DNA of 56,018 nucleotides, taken from NCBI GenBank assembly GCA_903848465.1, contig CAINGK010000217.1:1-56018 (forward strand). Direction: 5' to 3'. The position numbers and the translations under genes are program-made. Under the pieces are notes generated by a model that saw only the letters and a list, made by a program, of their open reading frames with translations, ran no database searches and had not been told where the DNA came from. Numbering within the stretch: position 1 is the first letter of the stretch; every line of letters begins with the position of its first letter. Positions 16,965 to 26,455 of this stretch are shown here, in pieces. The stretch is from an uncultured Verrucomicrobiota bacterium. Lineage in GTDB: Bacteria; Verrucomicrobiota; Verrucomicrobiia; Verrucomicrobiales; Verrucomicrobiaceae.

Positions 16965-18011
16965 ATGTCCTGCATGTTTTTCCGCCCTCTTTCCAGCCTC
17001 GCGCTTGCGCTCATCCTGGCTTCCTGCTCGTCCCAGCGCTCGCCGGTCGTTTCCGGTGCCAAGCCCAAGGATCATGGGGCTATTGGCGCGACCGAGGGTC
17101 CGGCATGGAAAGATGGCTCGCTCTACTTCACCGACGGTAAGCACATCAACCGCATGGGGCCGGATGGTAAAACAACGGTCTTCCGCCACAATGCCTCGAA
17201 TGGGCTGCTGTTTGACAAGGAGGGGCGACTTGTGGCCTGCGAGTCTGGGATGCGGCGTGTGACGCGTACGGAGAAGGATGGGAGCATCACGGTGTTGGCG
17301 GATCGGTTTGCGGGGAAGCGCTTCAATTCGCCGAATGATCTCTGCATGGATTCGAAGGGACGGATTTATTTCACGGACCCGAGGTATGGATCAAGGGAGG
17401 GGATGGAGATCTCATTCCTTGAACCACAAATGAGATTATGTGTGGTCGGCCCCATTCTCACCCAACGGGAGTTTGAGAAGGTGCAGCGATCGTTGCCCAT
17501 GGAAGCGAGGACCATTTTTATTGAAGGCATCTATCGCATAGATGCGCCCGGCAAACTGGAGCGGGCACTACCCGGCGGAGAAAGTTATTCCCTCGAACGC
17601 CCCAATGGCATCCTCGTTTCTCCAGACGATCATCATTTATACATCGCCGACAATAATAATAGCAAACATGGCGGCTCGCGGAAGCTTCTCCGTTATGAAC
17701 TCGATGAAAGTGGCGGCGTCAAACCCGGCCCGCCCAAAGTCATCTTCGATTGGAAAGACGGTCGCGGCCCCGATGGCATGAAGATGGATCGTGAGGGCCG
17801 CATTTATGTGGCAGCAGGCACCAACAAGGCCACTGAGTTTGAAACTACGCGCTTCAAGGCGGGCTGCTACATCCTTTCTCCCTCGGGGAAGCTGCTCGAC
17901 TTCATCCCGGTGGCTCCGGACGAGTGTTGCAACTGCGCGTTTGGCGGCAAGGATGGCAAGACGCTTTTCATCACTTCGGGTGGTCATCTTTGGAGTGTGC
18001 CGCTGCGTTGA
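16965..18011 (+). CDS. SMP-30/gluconolactonase-family lipoprotein
   Basis: 348 residues counted from the ATG at 16965 (a TTG one codon upstream is the alternative). The N-terminus is a lipoprotein signal with lipobox L-A-S-C21. The remainder is a six-bladed SMP-30/gluconolactonase/LRE-like propeller: ATEGPAWKDGSLYFTD carries the metal-binding Glu, and FNSPNDLCMDSKGRIYFTD and GPDGMKMDREGRIYVAA supply the conserved Asn/Asp ligands. It probably hydrolyses sugar lactones in the periplasm. It begins a plus-strand run with the DUF1552 and DUF1592-group genes. A second SMP-30 paralog is at 32831. Confidence 0.8.
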   Translation: MSCMFFRPLSSLALALILASCSSQRSPVVSGAKPKDHGAIGATEGPAWKDGSLYFTDGKHINRMGPDGKTTVFRHNASNGLLFDKEGRLVACESGMRRVTRTEKDGSITVLADRFAGKRFNSPNDLCMDSKGRIYFTDPRYGSREGMEISFLEPQMRLCVVGPILTQREFEKVQRSLPMEARTIFIEGIYRIDAPGKLERALPGGESYSLERPNGILVSPDDHHLYIADNNNSKHGGSRKLLRYELDESGGVKPGPPKVIFDWKDGRGPDGMKMDREGRIYVAAGTNKATEFETTRFKAGCYILSPSGKLLDFIPVAPDECCNCAFGGKDGKTLFITSGGHLWSVPLR

Positions 18012-18048
18012 ACTTTACCTCATTCTGCTTTATCCTGTTTTCTATTTC

Positions 18049-19293
18049 ATGAATCTCAATTTGAACCGACCCATCTCGCGCCGCACGCTGTTGCAGGGTG
18101 CTGGCGTTACACTTGCGCTGCCGTTTCTCGAATCCATGCTGCGTGCGGGGCAGACGGCCACGGTGCCGCGGCGCATGGTCGCCATCGAGACGAACATGGG
18201 CATCATCCCGCAGTTCTTTTTCCCGGAGAAAGGCGGGCGTGACTATGTGCTCTCGCCGTATCTGCAAAAGCTGGCGCAGCATAGAGAGAAGATGACGGTG
18301 TTCTCCGGCGTGAGCCTGCCAGGGGTCACGGGGGGGCATGCGGCGGAGAAATGCTTTCTCACGGGCACGCCGCATCCTGATCGCGGTGGATTCCGCAACT
18401 GGGTGTCGCTGGATCAATTTGCTGCCGAGCATGTGGGTGTGGCCACGCGGCATCCTTCGATGTCACTGGCGATGGTCAGCGATGGCTCGCCCACGCTCAG
18501 CTACACGCGCAGCGGTGCGCCGATCCCGGCGGAGAAAAGCCCGAGCAAGCTGTTTCAAAAACTCTTCGTGCAAGGCAAGGCCAGTGAGGTGGAGGCCAAT
18601 GTGGAGGCGCTGCGCCAGGGTCGCAGCATGCTGGATTTCGTGGGAGGACAGTCCAAGCGCCTCGATCAAACGCTGACCCATGCGGACAAACAACGCATGG
18701 ACGAGTACTTCACCTCCGTGCGTGAACTGGAGAAGCGCCTGCATGCCGCCGAGGAGTGGGAGTACAAGCCCAAGCCCGTGGTCAAAAACGCCGCGCCTGC
18801 CGACATCGACGATGCGCGTGAGTTTGTAGCGAAGACGAAGCTCATGTTTGATGTGATGAAGCTGGCGCTCGAAAGCGACTCCACGCGGATCATCACGCTG
18901 TTCATCGACACGGGCGTCATTCACAACATTACCCATCATGGCAACCGCCCCGAAGCACTGGCCGAGTTGCGCGGGAAGGAGGAGGCCCAGTTCAGTGCGC
19001 TCAATGGTTTCCTCACGGCACTCGACGGCACCAAAGAAGAAGGTGAGACCCTGCTGGACCGCACGCAGGTGCTCTATGGCACGCCGATGGGCAGTGCGAA
19101 CTCGCACAGCAACGTGAACCTGCCGGTGCTCCTGGCCGGTGGCGGATTCAAGCACGGCCAGCATCTGGCCTTCGACACGCAGAACAACTACCCGCTGAGC
19201 AATCTTTATCTCTCCATGCTGCATCGTCTTGGCATTGAGACAGATGAGTTCTCCACCGCCAAAGGCACTATGAAGGGGCTGGAACTGGCATGA
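18049..19293 (+). CDS. DUF1552 secreted protein
   Basis: 414 residues from the ATG at 18049, where a twin-arginine signal begins (SRRTLLQGAGVTLALPFLE). The frame is open further upstream but only over the preceding gene. The body matches DUF1552: PRRMVAIETNMGIIPQFFFPE, FSGVSLPGVTGGHAAEKCFLTG and the C-terminal GSANSHSNVNLPVLLAGGGFKHGQHL (read in short blocks). DUF1552 proteins are found almost only in Planctomycetes, Verrucomicrobia and Acidobacteria, paired with DUF1592-group proteins, as here; the stop overlaps the next start (ATGA at 19290). The function is not established, though the fold resembles that of DUF1501/sulfatase-like proteins. Confidence 0.85.
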   Translation: MNLNLNRPISRRTLLQGAGVTLALPFLESMLRAGQTATVPRRMVAIETNMGIIPQFFFPEKGGRDYVLSPYLQKLAQHREKMTVFSGVSLPGVTGGHAAEKCFLTGTPHPDRGGFRNWVSLDQFAAEHVGVATRHPSMSLAMVSDGSPTLSYTRSGAPIPAEKSPSKLFQKLFVQGKASEVEANVEALRQGRSMLDFVGGQSKRLDQTLTHADKQRMDEYFTSVRELEKRLHAAEEWEYKPKPVVKNAAPADIDDAREFVAKTKLMFDVMKLALESDSTRIITLFIDTGVIHNITHHGNRPEALAELRGKEEAQFSALNGFLTALDGTKEEGETLLDRTQVLYGTPMGSANSHSNVNLPVLLAGGGFKHGQHLAFDTQNNYPLSNLYLSMLHRLGIETDEFSTAKGTMKGLELA

Positions 19294-21860
19294 TGAAACC
19301 GCTCGCCTTCGCCCTGCTCGCCTGCGGTTTGCAGGCTGCCGAACCTACCGCTGTCTTTTTCGACACGCATTGCATCGACTGCCACGACGCAGACACGCAC
19401 AAAGGCAATCTCGATCTCAGCGCCTTGAAGCAGAACTTCAGTGATGCGGAGAACTTCGCCAAGTGGGTGAAGATTCATGACCTCATTGAGACCGGTGAGA
19501 TGCCGCCGAAGAAAAAGAAGCGTCCGCCTGCGGCGGATGTCAGTGCCGTGACCGGCTGGCTGAATAAAGCGCTCATCAAGGCCGAGCACCTGGATGTGGC
19601 TGGTCGCACCGGCGTGCGCCGCCTCACGCGCAGCGAGTATGAGAACACGGTGCGTGATCTCTTTGACCTGCCCGGCATCGCCTTGCAGGCGGGACTGCCT
19701 GCGGATGGTTCGGCGCACGGCTTTGATAACAACAGCGATGCGCTCGACATCTCGCATGTGAACATGGCGCGCTACATCGAAGCAGCGGACAAGACGCTGG
19801 ACATGGCCATCGCCACCCGGCCTACGGCTCCCGCGTCGGAGATTGTGCGCCTGTCGCTCGCGCGCAATTACGAGCCTGACATCATGTTGATGCAGGGCGA
19901 TGCCATGCTGCTGCGTGACAAGAAGATTGATCCCGTCTTTCCGCCTGCGGGTGAGTACGGGCACGTGAATCAGGGCGCGCATGAGCAGCTCGGCATCTTT
20001 GATCGCATGAGCAGCGTCGGGGTCTTCCGCCATGAGGATGAATCTTGGAACGCCTACTTCCGCCACTTCGCGGCGCTTTATCCGGGGCGCTATCGCGTGC
20101 GCGCTTCGTTCTATAGCTTCCAGTGGGATCAGGGCAAGATTTTGCCTTCACGCGGCACTGAGGCGGCGCGGCTTTCTGTCGTGCAGTTCAATGAAAACGG
20201 GCGTGGTGGTCAGCATCCGAGCTATGTGCTGGGTTATTACGATGCACCGTCGTTGGAGTCGAAGGTTCACAATCTGGATGTGTGGCTGAATTTCAAAGAG
20301 ACGCTTGGTTTCAATGTCGCCTCGCTTGCGCCCGTCGTGCTGTATCGCGTCGGCACCTGGGGGCAGAAGGACCGCACCATGGGCTTCACTGGGCCATGCA
20401 TTGCGAATGACTGGGTGGAGGTCGAAGGCCCGCTGAATGATGTGTGGCCGCCGCGCAGTCACACGCTGCTCTTTGGCGATCTGCCGCTCACGGAGTTCAA
20501 AGGCGCACGGCCTCCAGTGCGCACACCGCTCAAGCAAGAGGTCATCGGTACCAAGAACAAACCAGAGGCTGAGAAGGGTGTCTGGACCGTGGAACCCGCA
20601 GAACCGCACGCTGCGGCAGACCGCTTGCTCGCCCAGTTTTTGCCCAAAGCCTTCCGCCGGTCTGTGGGTGATGACGTGCGCCAGCAGTACGTGGCGCAAG
20701 TCGAAGCACGCCTCAAAGCGGGCGACTGTTTTGAAACCGCGATGCGCTGGGTGTATCGCGCCGCGCTGTGCTCGCCGGATTTTCTCTACCACATCGAGCC
20801 TGCAACCAAGCTCGACGACCAGGCACTCGCCGCGCGCCTCTCCTACTTCCTGTGGAACTCCGCGCCGGATGCTGAGCTGCTGCAACATCCACGCGACTTT
20901 AACAACCAGGTCGAACGCCTGCTTAAAGATCCCAAATCCCAGCGCTTCATCGACGACTTCCTCGGTCAGTGGCTCAAGCTGCGCTCCATCGGTGCCAATG
21001 ACCCCGACAAGAAGCTGTACCCCGAGTTTAGTCCGTATATGCAGGACAGCATGGTGGCCGAAACGCGCGCTTACTTCCGCGAACTCATTGAGAAGAACCT
21101 CGATGCCGGTGCTCTGGTGCAGTCAGACTTTGCGATGCTCAATGAGAAGCTGGCGGTGCATTACGGCATCACCGGCGTGAGCGGTCCGGCGATTCGTCGT
21201 GTGGCTTTGCCCAAGGATTGCGCGCGCGGCGGTTTCCTCACTCAGGCTGCGGTACTGAAAGTCACGGCGAACGGCACGACCACTTCGCCTGTGGTACGCG
21301 GCGCATTTGTGATGGCGCGGCTGCTGGGCAAACCGCCCGAACCACCACCGCCGAATGTGCCAGCGGTGGAGCCGGACGTGCAGGGGGCCACCACCATCCG
21401 CGAACTGCTCGACAAACACCGCGCCGACGCCACCTGCGCCTCCTGCCATGCGAAGATTGATCCGCCGGGGTTTGCGATGGAGTCCTTCGATGTCATCGGC
21501 GGATTCCGTGACCGCTACCGTTCGCTGCATGAGAAGGGCGATCCCGCACCGCGCGGCAGCATCGATCCCAAGATTGGCATCAGCTTCAAGCTCGGCCCCA
21601 AAGTGGATGCGAGCGGGCAATTTGCGGATGAGCGTAAATTTGGCGGCATCGCCGATTTCAAAACGATGCTCGCAGCCGACAAGCACACGCTGCTGCGCAA
21701 CCTCGCGCAGCAGCTCATCATTTATTCCACCGGTCGCGATGTGGCCTTCAGTGATCGCGCTGCGTTGAATGACATCGTGACTCGTACCGAAAAGCAGGGC
21801 GGCGGCATCCGCACCCTGCTGCATGAGGTCGTCCTCAGCCCCCTTTTCCAAACTCGCTGA
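19290..21860 (+). CDS. DUF1587/1595/1592/1588/1585 multidomain cytochrome-like protein
   Basis: 856 residues, exported (signal KPLAFALLACGLQAA). Domain order: an N-terminal cytochrome c-like motif C28-I-D-C31-H32, DUF1587 (RLTRSEYENTVRDLFDLPG), a carbohydrate-binding-like middle region, DUF1595 (LPKAFRRSVGDDVRQQYV), DUF1592 (ALAARLSYFLWNSAPDAELL), DUF1588 containing C716-A-S-C719-H720 and DPPGFAMESFDVIGG, and C-terminal DUF1585 (LAQQLIIYSTGRDV). The two CxxCH motifs imply covalent heme and a redox role in the periplasm. It is coupled to DUF1552 upstream (4-base overlap) and to the HMA-like gene downstream (TGATG overlap at 21858). The arrangement is characteristic of the clade; the substrate is unknown. 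Confidence 0.88.
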   Translation: MMKPLAFALLACGLQAAEPTAVFFDTHCIDCHDADTHKGNLDLSALKQNFSDAENFAKWVKIHDLIETGEMPPKKKKRPPAADVSAVTGWLNKALIKAEHLDVAGRTGVRRLTRSEYENTVRDLFDLPGIALQAGLPADGSAHGFDNNSDALDISHVNMARYIEAADKTLDMAIATRPTAPASEIVRLSLARNYEPDIMLMQGDAMLLRDKKIDPVFPPAGEYGHVNQGAHEQLGIFDRMSSVGVFRHEDESWNAYFRHFAALYPGRYRVRASFYSFQWDQGKILPSRGTEAARLSVVQFNENGRGGQHPSYVLGYYDAPSLESKVHNLDVWLNFKETLGFNVASLAPVVLYRVGTWGQKDRTMGFTGPCIANDWVEVEGPLNDVWPPRSHTLLFGDLPLTEFKGARPPVRTPLKQEVIGTKNKPEAEKGVWTVEPAEPHAAADRLLAQFLPKAFRRSVGDDVRQQYVAQVEARLKAGDCFETAMRWVYRAALCSPDFLYHIEPATKLDDQALAARLSYFLWNSAPDAELLQHPRDFNNQVERLLKDPKSQRFIDDFLGQWLKLRSIGANDPDKKLYPEFSPYMQDSMVAETRAYFRELIEKNLDAGALVQSDFAMLNEKLAVHYGITGVSGPAIRRVALPKDCARGGFLTQAAVLKVTANGTTTSPVVRGAFVMARLLGKPPEPPPPNVPAVEPDVQGATTIRELLDKHRADATCASCHAKIDPPGFAMESFDVIGGFRDRYRSLHEKGDPAPRGSIDPKIGISFKLGPKVDASGQFADERKFGGIADFKTMLAADKHTLLRNLAQQLIIYSTGRDVAFSDRAALNDIVTRTEKQGGGIRTLLHEVVLSPLFQTR

Positions 21861-22399
21861 TGAAACATCTGCTTCTCCTTTTCAGTCTCATCGCATTGCA
21901 TCTGCCTGCGGATGAATCCAAGCACCGCATCATCGGCCTCAGTGAACCTGCGCGGGAACAGGACCTGCGCGAGCAGGTCAAAACCATGCCTGAGGTCGAA
22001 GTCGCGGCCCTCAACTTCGACAGCGCTGAAGTCACCTTCCGCTACGACCCGGCGAAATTGATGCCCGGCTACAATCCGAAGAAGCCGCCGGCGCCTGAAG
22101 CGATCACCAAACGTCTGGAAGATCTTCTGCGCGTCGCGTCAAACGGCACTTTCGCCTTGGTGCCGCTTTCCACTCTGTCGGCGGACAAGCTGCAGAAAAT
22201 CGAGATCCAGTGCGGCCTACTCGACTGCAAAGGGTGCCGTTATGGAGCGTACATCGCCATCGCCAAACTTGATGGTGTCGAACGCGCGACGGTGAATGAA
22301 CATGCTTTGCTCACCGTGTGGATTGATCCCGCCAAGACCAAACGTGAGACTCTCCAAGCTGCCTTGAAAAAGGGCAATGTGGAAATCAAGACTCTATGA
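21860..22399 (+). CDS. Secreted protein with two HMA-like (ferredoxin-like) repeats
   Basis: 179 residues with a signal peptide (MKHLLLLFSLIALHLPA). Two heavy-metal-associated-like beta-alpha-beta units are suggested: residues 22-65 (IIGLSEP...VAALNFDSAEVTFRYDP) without cysteines, and 112-178, which contains C118-x4-C123-K-G-C126 and a typical C-terminal VERATVNEHALLTVWIDP. The CxxC could bind copper or another soft metal, or reduce apocytochrome thiols. Start and stop overlap both neighbours (TGATG and ATGA), so it is a fixed member of the DUF1552/DUF1592 operon. A role in metal or heme-thiol delivery to the cytochrome-like neighbour is inference. Confidence 0.6.
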   Translation: MKHLLLLFSLIALHLPADESKHRIIGLSEPAREQDLREQVKTMPEVEVAALNFDSAEVTFRYDPAKLMPGYNPKKPPAPEAITKRLEDLLRVASNGTFALVPLSTLSADKLQKIEIQCGLLDCKGCRYGAYIAIAKLDGVERATVNEHALLTVWIDPAKTKRETLQAALKKGNVEIKTL

Positions 22400-23250
22400 A
22401 AACCGCCGTTTGCCTGTGGCTTGTTGTAGCAAGTTTGTGCGCAGCCGAACTGCCTGACATCCGCAGCGTACCGGCAGATCTCGAAGTGCCTGCTTTGAGC
22501 GATGGTCCGCCTGCTCCGGGCAAACGGGTCAAAGTGGGGCTGCATGTGCTCTATTTGCCGACTGATTGGAAACCGGGCATGAAGATGCCGGTGATCGTCG
22601 AGCTCGCTGGCAATGGGGGCTATACCAACAAGTTTGGTGATGTGAGCACCGGCCTGCCTGAAGGCAGCAATCTTGGCTATGGCCTCTCTGCGGGGCGGGG
22701 CTTCATCTGGCTGTGCGCGCCGTATTTGAATGAGAAGGGGGATGCAATCGCGATCACCTGGTGGGGCAATGCGCCGACCTATGATCCGCAGCCGACGCTG
22801 AAATACCTCCGTGACAGCGTGAAGTCCGTTTGTCGTGACTATGGCGGCGATGAGTCGAAGGTTGTGCTGTGCGGGTTCTCGCGTGGAGCCATCGCCTGCA
22901 ATTATCTGGGTCTTTACGATGATGAAACGGCCAAGCTGTGGTGCGGGTTTATGTCCTACAGTCATTACGATGGCGTTAAAACCTGGCCGTATCCTCATTC
23001 AGACCGTGCCTCGGCGCTGGTTCGTCTGCAACGTCTGGGCAACCGACCCCAGTTCATCTGCGGCGAAGGCTCGAATGCACAGGAAACTGAAGCTTATCTG
23101 CGCCCGCTGCTGCCCAATGCCGACCTCACTTTTCTGAGCACTGGCTTCCGCAATCACAATGACGCATGGACGCTGCGGCCCAGTCCTGTGCGTGACAAGG
23201 CAAGGGAGTGGTTGCGTAGAGTCACTGCGGTGGCGGTGAGGACGGAATGA
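22396..23250 (+). CDS. Secreted alpha/beta hydrolase (esterase-like)
   Basis: 284 residues with a Sec signal peptide (MKTAVCLWLVVASLCAAE). The fold is alpha/beta hydrolase: MPVIVELAGNGG is the oxyanion-hole strand, G160-F-S162-R-G164 the nucleophile elbow, and the late FRNHNDAW gives a candidate catalytic His. It is likely a carbohydrate esterase or general esterase/peptidase of the periplasm. The start overlaps the HMA-like gene by 4 bases, making it the last gene of the operon that began with SMP-30/DUF1552. About 100 bases without a feature follow before the HlyD gene. Confidence 0.75.
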   Translation: MKTAVCLWLVVASLCAAELPDIRSVPADLEVPALSDGPPAPGKRVKVGLHVLYLPTDWKPGMKMPVIVELAGNGGYTNKFGDVSTGLPEGSNLGYGLSAGRGFIWLCAPYLNEKGDAIAITWWGNAPTYDPQPTLKYLRDSVKSVCRDYGGDESKVVLCGFSRGAIACNYLGLYDDETAKLWCGFMSYSHYDGVKTWPYPHSDRASALVRLQRLGNRPQFICGEGSNAQETEAYLRPLLPNADLTFLSTGFRNHNDAWTLRPSPVRDKAREWLRRVTAVAVRTE

Positions 23251-23352
23251 TTGGGTGAATGGAAAGGAAAGCGAGGCGAAGCTCGAACAAGGGCGTCCGC
23301 ACCTTGCAACCCACGCGTAACCGGATACCTGCTGTACCGTTCTCTCTCACAC

Positions 23353-24312
23353 ATGAAGCAGTTGTTCCATCCCATCAGTGCCCTGGTGCTGATCCTCGGG
23401 TTGCTTGGTTGCAAGCGCCCGCCATCCAACATCCTGCAAGGCTATGTCGAGGGCGAGTTTGTGTACGTCTCGTCTCCGCTGGCTGGCAAGCTGACGAAGT
23501 TGAATGTTCAACGTGGAGCGCAGGTCAAAGCAGGCGATGTGCTGTTTGCGCTGGAAGATGTTGCTGAAACTGCGGCGCGCGATGAGGCGAACCATCGGCT
23601 GCAGCAGGCCAAAAACACGCTGGAAGATGCGCAGAAAGGCAAGCGGCCCTCGGAGATCGAGTCCATCCAGGCGCAGTTAAAGCAGGCACGCGAGGCGTCG
23701 GCTTTGGCAGAGATCGAGCTCGCGCGGCAGCTTGAGCTGACAAAATCCGGCGCGGTAGCAGTGGACAGCACCGATCAAGCCCGCAGCGTCAACATTCAGA
23801 ACCACAAACGTGTGGAGCAACTGGAGGCGGATCTGAAAACCGCTGGTCTGGGCCTGCGCAGTGATGCGGTGGCAGCGCTGGAGGCGGAGGTGAAGGCCCG
23901 TGAGGCCACGCTGGCCAAGGCGGCGTGGGATCTTTCGCAAAAGCAGCAAAGCGCGCAGCAGGCAGGAGTGGTGAATGACACTCTCTACCGTGCCGGAGAA
24001 AGGGTGGAGGCGGGCCGACCCGTGGTCTCCCTGCTGCCGCCAGCCAACATCAAAGTGCGCACCTTTGTGCCGGAAACGCGGCTGACGACCTTGAAGGTCG
24101 GTGATGCGGTGAAGGTCCGGCTCGATGGTGTGGCCGAAACGCTGAATGCAAAAGTAAGCTTCATCGCGCCGCAGGCGGAATACACTCCGCCGGTGATTTA
24201 CAGCCAGGAAAACCGCAGCAAACTGGTGTTCATGATTGAGCTGCGTTTTGACGATGCGGTGGCGGCAAAGCTGCACCCAGGGCAGCCGGTTGATGTCGAA
24301 TTTGCGCCCTGA
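23353..24312 (+). CDS. HlyD/YbhG-like membrane fusion lipoprotein of an ABC efflux pump
   Basis: 319 residues from the ATG at 23353; the frame extends to a TTG at 23251 but only this start gives a lipoprotein signal (LVLILGLLGC20). It is a periplasmic adaptor: a biotinyl-lipoyl-like half (VEGEFVYVSSPLAGKL, VKAGDVLFALED), a long Gln/Ala/Glu-rich coiled-coil hairpin (about residues 75-210), the second lipoyl half (AGERVEAGRPVVSLLPP) and a beta-barrel (VRTFVPETRLTTLKVGDAV). It couples the ABC transporter encoded just downstream to an outer-membrane channel not present here. Stop and next start overlap (TGATG at 24310). Confidence 0.85.
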   Translation: MKQLFHPISALVLILGLLGCKRPPSNILQGYVEGEFVYVSSPLAGKLTKLNVQRGAQVKAGDVLFALEDVAETAARDEANHRLQQAKNTLEDAQKGKRPSEIESIQAQLKQAREASALAEIELARQLELTKSGAVAVDSTDQARSVNIQNHKRVEQLEADLKTAGLGLRSDAVAALEAEVKAREATLAKAAWDLSQKQQSAQQAGVVNDTLYRAGERVEAGRPVVSLLPPANIKVRTFVPETRLTTLKVGDAVKVRLDGVAETLNAKVSFIAPQAEYTPPVIYSQENRSKLVFMIELRFDDAVAAKLHPGQPVDVEFAP

Positions 24313-25238
24313 TGATGAGTGAAGAACTGGCCATCGACGTGAAAGGCATGACGAAGCGCTTCGGCACGCGCACCGTCGTGAACCAGATCGACCTGCAGGT
24401 GCGCAGGGGCGAGATCTATGGCTTTTTAGGTCCCAATGGCAGCGGCAAGACCACCTTCATCCGCATGCTCTGCGGTCTGCTCAAGGCGGACGCAGGCAGC
24501 GGTACCTGCCTGGGGTTTGATGTCATCAAGCAGAGCGAGGAGATCAAAAAACAGGTCGGGTACATGACGCAGCGCTTCAGCTTTTACGAAGACCTGAGCA
24601 TTCGCGAGAATCTGGATTTCGTGGCGCGCATGTATGGCATCAAAGATCGCAAAACGGCGGTGAGTGCTTCCATTGAACGACTTGGCCTGGCGGGGCGTGA
24701 GCGGCAGCTTGCGGGCCAGTTGTCAGGCGGCTGGAAGCAGCGGCTCGCGCTCGCGGCGTGTTTGATCCACGAGCCCAAGCTGCTCCTGCTCGATGAACCT
24801 ACCGCAGGCGTTGACCCCAAGGCACGCCGTGATTTCTGGGAGCAGATCCACCAGCTCGCCGCCGAGGGGCTGACGTTTCTCATCACCACGCACTACATGG
24901 ACGAGGCCGAGCGCTGCCACCGGCTCGCCTACCTCGCGTATGGCAATCTGCTGACCCACGGCACGGTACAGGAGGTGGTCGAAAGCGCGCACCTCACTAC
25001 CTGGTCGGTCAAAGGGAACGATTTGATCAAACTCGCCGGGGAACTCCGGGGCAAGCCCGGCGTGCATCAGGCCGTTGCGTTTGGCACCACGCTGCACGTC
25101 AGCGGTGGTGATGCCGCGGCGCTGGAGCAGGCCATCGCGCCCTTCCGCAAGGATTACGAATGGACGCTCATTGGCTCCGGCCTGGAGGATGTGTTCATTC
25201 ACCTGATGGATCAATCGAAGGACAATTTCGCCGAATGA
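24312..25238 (+). CDS. ABC transporter ATP-binding protein (efflux, DrrA/YbhF type)
   Basis: 308 residues. Walker A is G40-PNGSGKT-T48, the signature LSGGWKQR starts at 137, Walker B LLLLDEP ends at 163 and the switch His is H194 (TTHYMDEAE). About 90 C-terminal residues follow, as in exporters of the DrrA/CcmA-like group. A single nucleotide-binding domain is present, where E. coli YbhF has two, so it likely works as a homodimer with the permease downstream (ATGA overlap at 25235). Two ATG codons in tandem start the gene. The substrate is unknown; drugs or hydrophobic compounds are typical. Confidence 0.9.
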   Translation: MMSEELAIDVKGMTKRFGTRTVVNQIDLQVRRGEIYGFLGPNGSGKTTFIRMLCGLLKADAGSGTCLGFDVIKQSEEIKKQVGYMTQRFSFYEDLSIRENLDFVARMYGIKDRKTAVSASIERLGLAGRERQLAGQLSGGWKQRLALAACLIHEPKLLLLDEPTAGVDPKARRDFWEQIHQLAAEGLTFLITTHYMDEAERCHRLAYLAYGNLLTHGTVQEVVESAHLTTWSVKGNDLIKLAGELRGKPGVHQAVAFGTTLHVSGGDAAALEQAIAPFRKDYEWTLIGSGLEDVFIHLMDQSKDNFAE

Positions 25239-26371
25239 GCCACCGCTTTTCCATCACCCGCTTTCTGGCGATCATCATCAAGGAGTTCATCCAGATGCGG
25301 CGTGACCGCGTGACCTTTGGCATGATGGTCGGCATTCCGCTGCTGCAGCTCACGTTGTTTGGCTTTGCCATCAATTCCGATCCCAAGCACCTGCCCGCCG
25401 CCGTGCTCGTGAATGACCAGGGACCGCAGGCGCGCACGCTACTCAGCGCCCTGCGCAACAGTGGCTACTACGAGTTTGTGCAGCAGGTGCATAGCGAGGC
25501 CGAGGCGCGCGAAGTGCTGGAGCATGGCGAAGTGCAGTTTGTCATCACCATCCCGCAGGATTTTTCTCGCAATCTCTTGCGCGGCGACAAACCCACCTTG
25601 CTGATCGAAGCGGACGCCACTGACCCTGCCGCGACGAGCAATGCCATCAACATCCTGCGCCCGCTGCTGACGACCGCGCTGCAAAACGACCTCAAAGGGC
25701 CGCTTGCTTACCTGGCGCAAAGCGAGGCACCCATCGACCTGCGCATTCATGCGCTGTACAACCCGGAAGCCGTCACGCAGTACAACATCGTCCCCGGCCT
25801 CATGGGCGTGGTGCTTACGATGACGATGGTGATGATCACCGCGCTGGCCATCACACGTGAGCGCGAGCGTGGCACGATGGAAAACCTGCTCTCGATGCCG
25901 ACGCGTCCGTTTGAGGTGCTGCTGGGAAAAATCATTCCGTACCTGTTTGTTGGCTACATTCAGGTGGTGCTCATTCTCGTCGCCGCGCACTTTCTCTTTC
26001 ATGTGCCGATGCTGGGAAATCTCGGCCTGCTTTTTGTCGCCGCGTTTGTTTTCATCGCCGCAAACCTCGCGGTGGGAATCACCTTCTCTACGCTGGCTAC
26101 CAACCAGTTGCAGGCGGTGCAGGGGTCGTTCTTTTTCTTCCTGCCCTCGCTGCTGCTCTCCGGTTTCATGTTTCCTTTTCGGGGCATGCCGCAATGGGCG
26201 CAAACTGTCGGCGAGGTGCTGCCGCTGACGCACTTCCTGCGCATCGTGCGTGGGGTGCTGCTCAAAGGGAATACGTTTGCCGACATTTCGCTACAGCTCT
26301 GGCAGATCGGGCTGTTTGCCCTCGTCGCTCTGTTCATCGGGGTGTTTCGCTACCGGCAGACGCTGGATTGA
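25235..26371 (+). CDS. ABC-2 type permease (YhhJ/YbhR-like)
   Basis: 378 residues from the ATG at 25235, overlapping the ATPase stop. The N-terminal coupling helix and first membrane segment (IIKEFIQMRRDRVTFGMMVG) are followed by a large extracytoplasmic domain of about 150 residues and five more membrane helices. The conserved RERERGTMENLLSMP loop and the HFLRIVRGVLLKG segment are diagnostic of ABC-2 permeases. Only one permease gene is present, unlike the ybhS/ybhR pair of E. coli, so a homodimer is expected. No linked TetR-type regulator or outer-membrane TolC gene was found. Confidence 0.9.
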   Translation: MSHRFSITRFLAIIIKEFIQMRRDRVTFGMMVGIPLLQLTLFGFAINSDPKHLPAAVLVNDQGPQARTLLSALRNSGYYEFVQQVHSEAEAREVLEHGEVQFVITIPQDFSRNLLRGDKPTLLIEADATDPAATSNAINILRPLLTTALQNDLKGPLAYLAQSEAPIDLRIHALYNPEAVTQYNIVPGLMGVVLTMTMVMITALAITRERERGTMENLLSMPTRPFEVLLGKIIPYLFVGYIQVVLILVAAHFLFHVPMLGNLGLLFVAAFVFIAANLAVGITFSTLATNQLQAVQGSFFFFLPSLLLSGFMFPFRGMPQWAQTVGEVLPLTHFLRIVRGVLLKGNTFADISLQLWQIGLFALVALFIGVFRYRQTLD

Positions 26372-26455
26372 GGGGGTTCCCACGGTTCTGGCTCACGCTC
26401 CACTGAAACTGTAGAAGCTCGAAAGACTCGTCCCCGCAAACCGCTTCTTATTACC

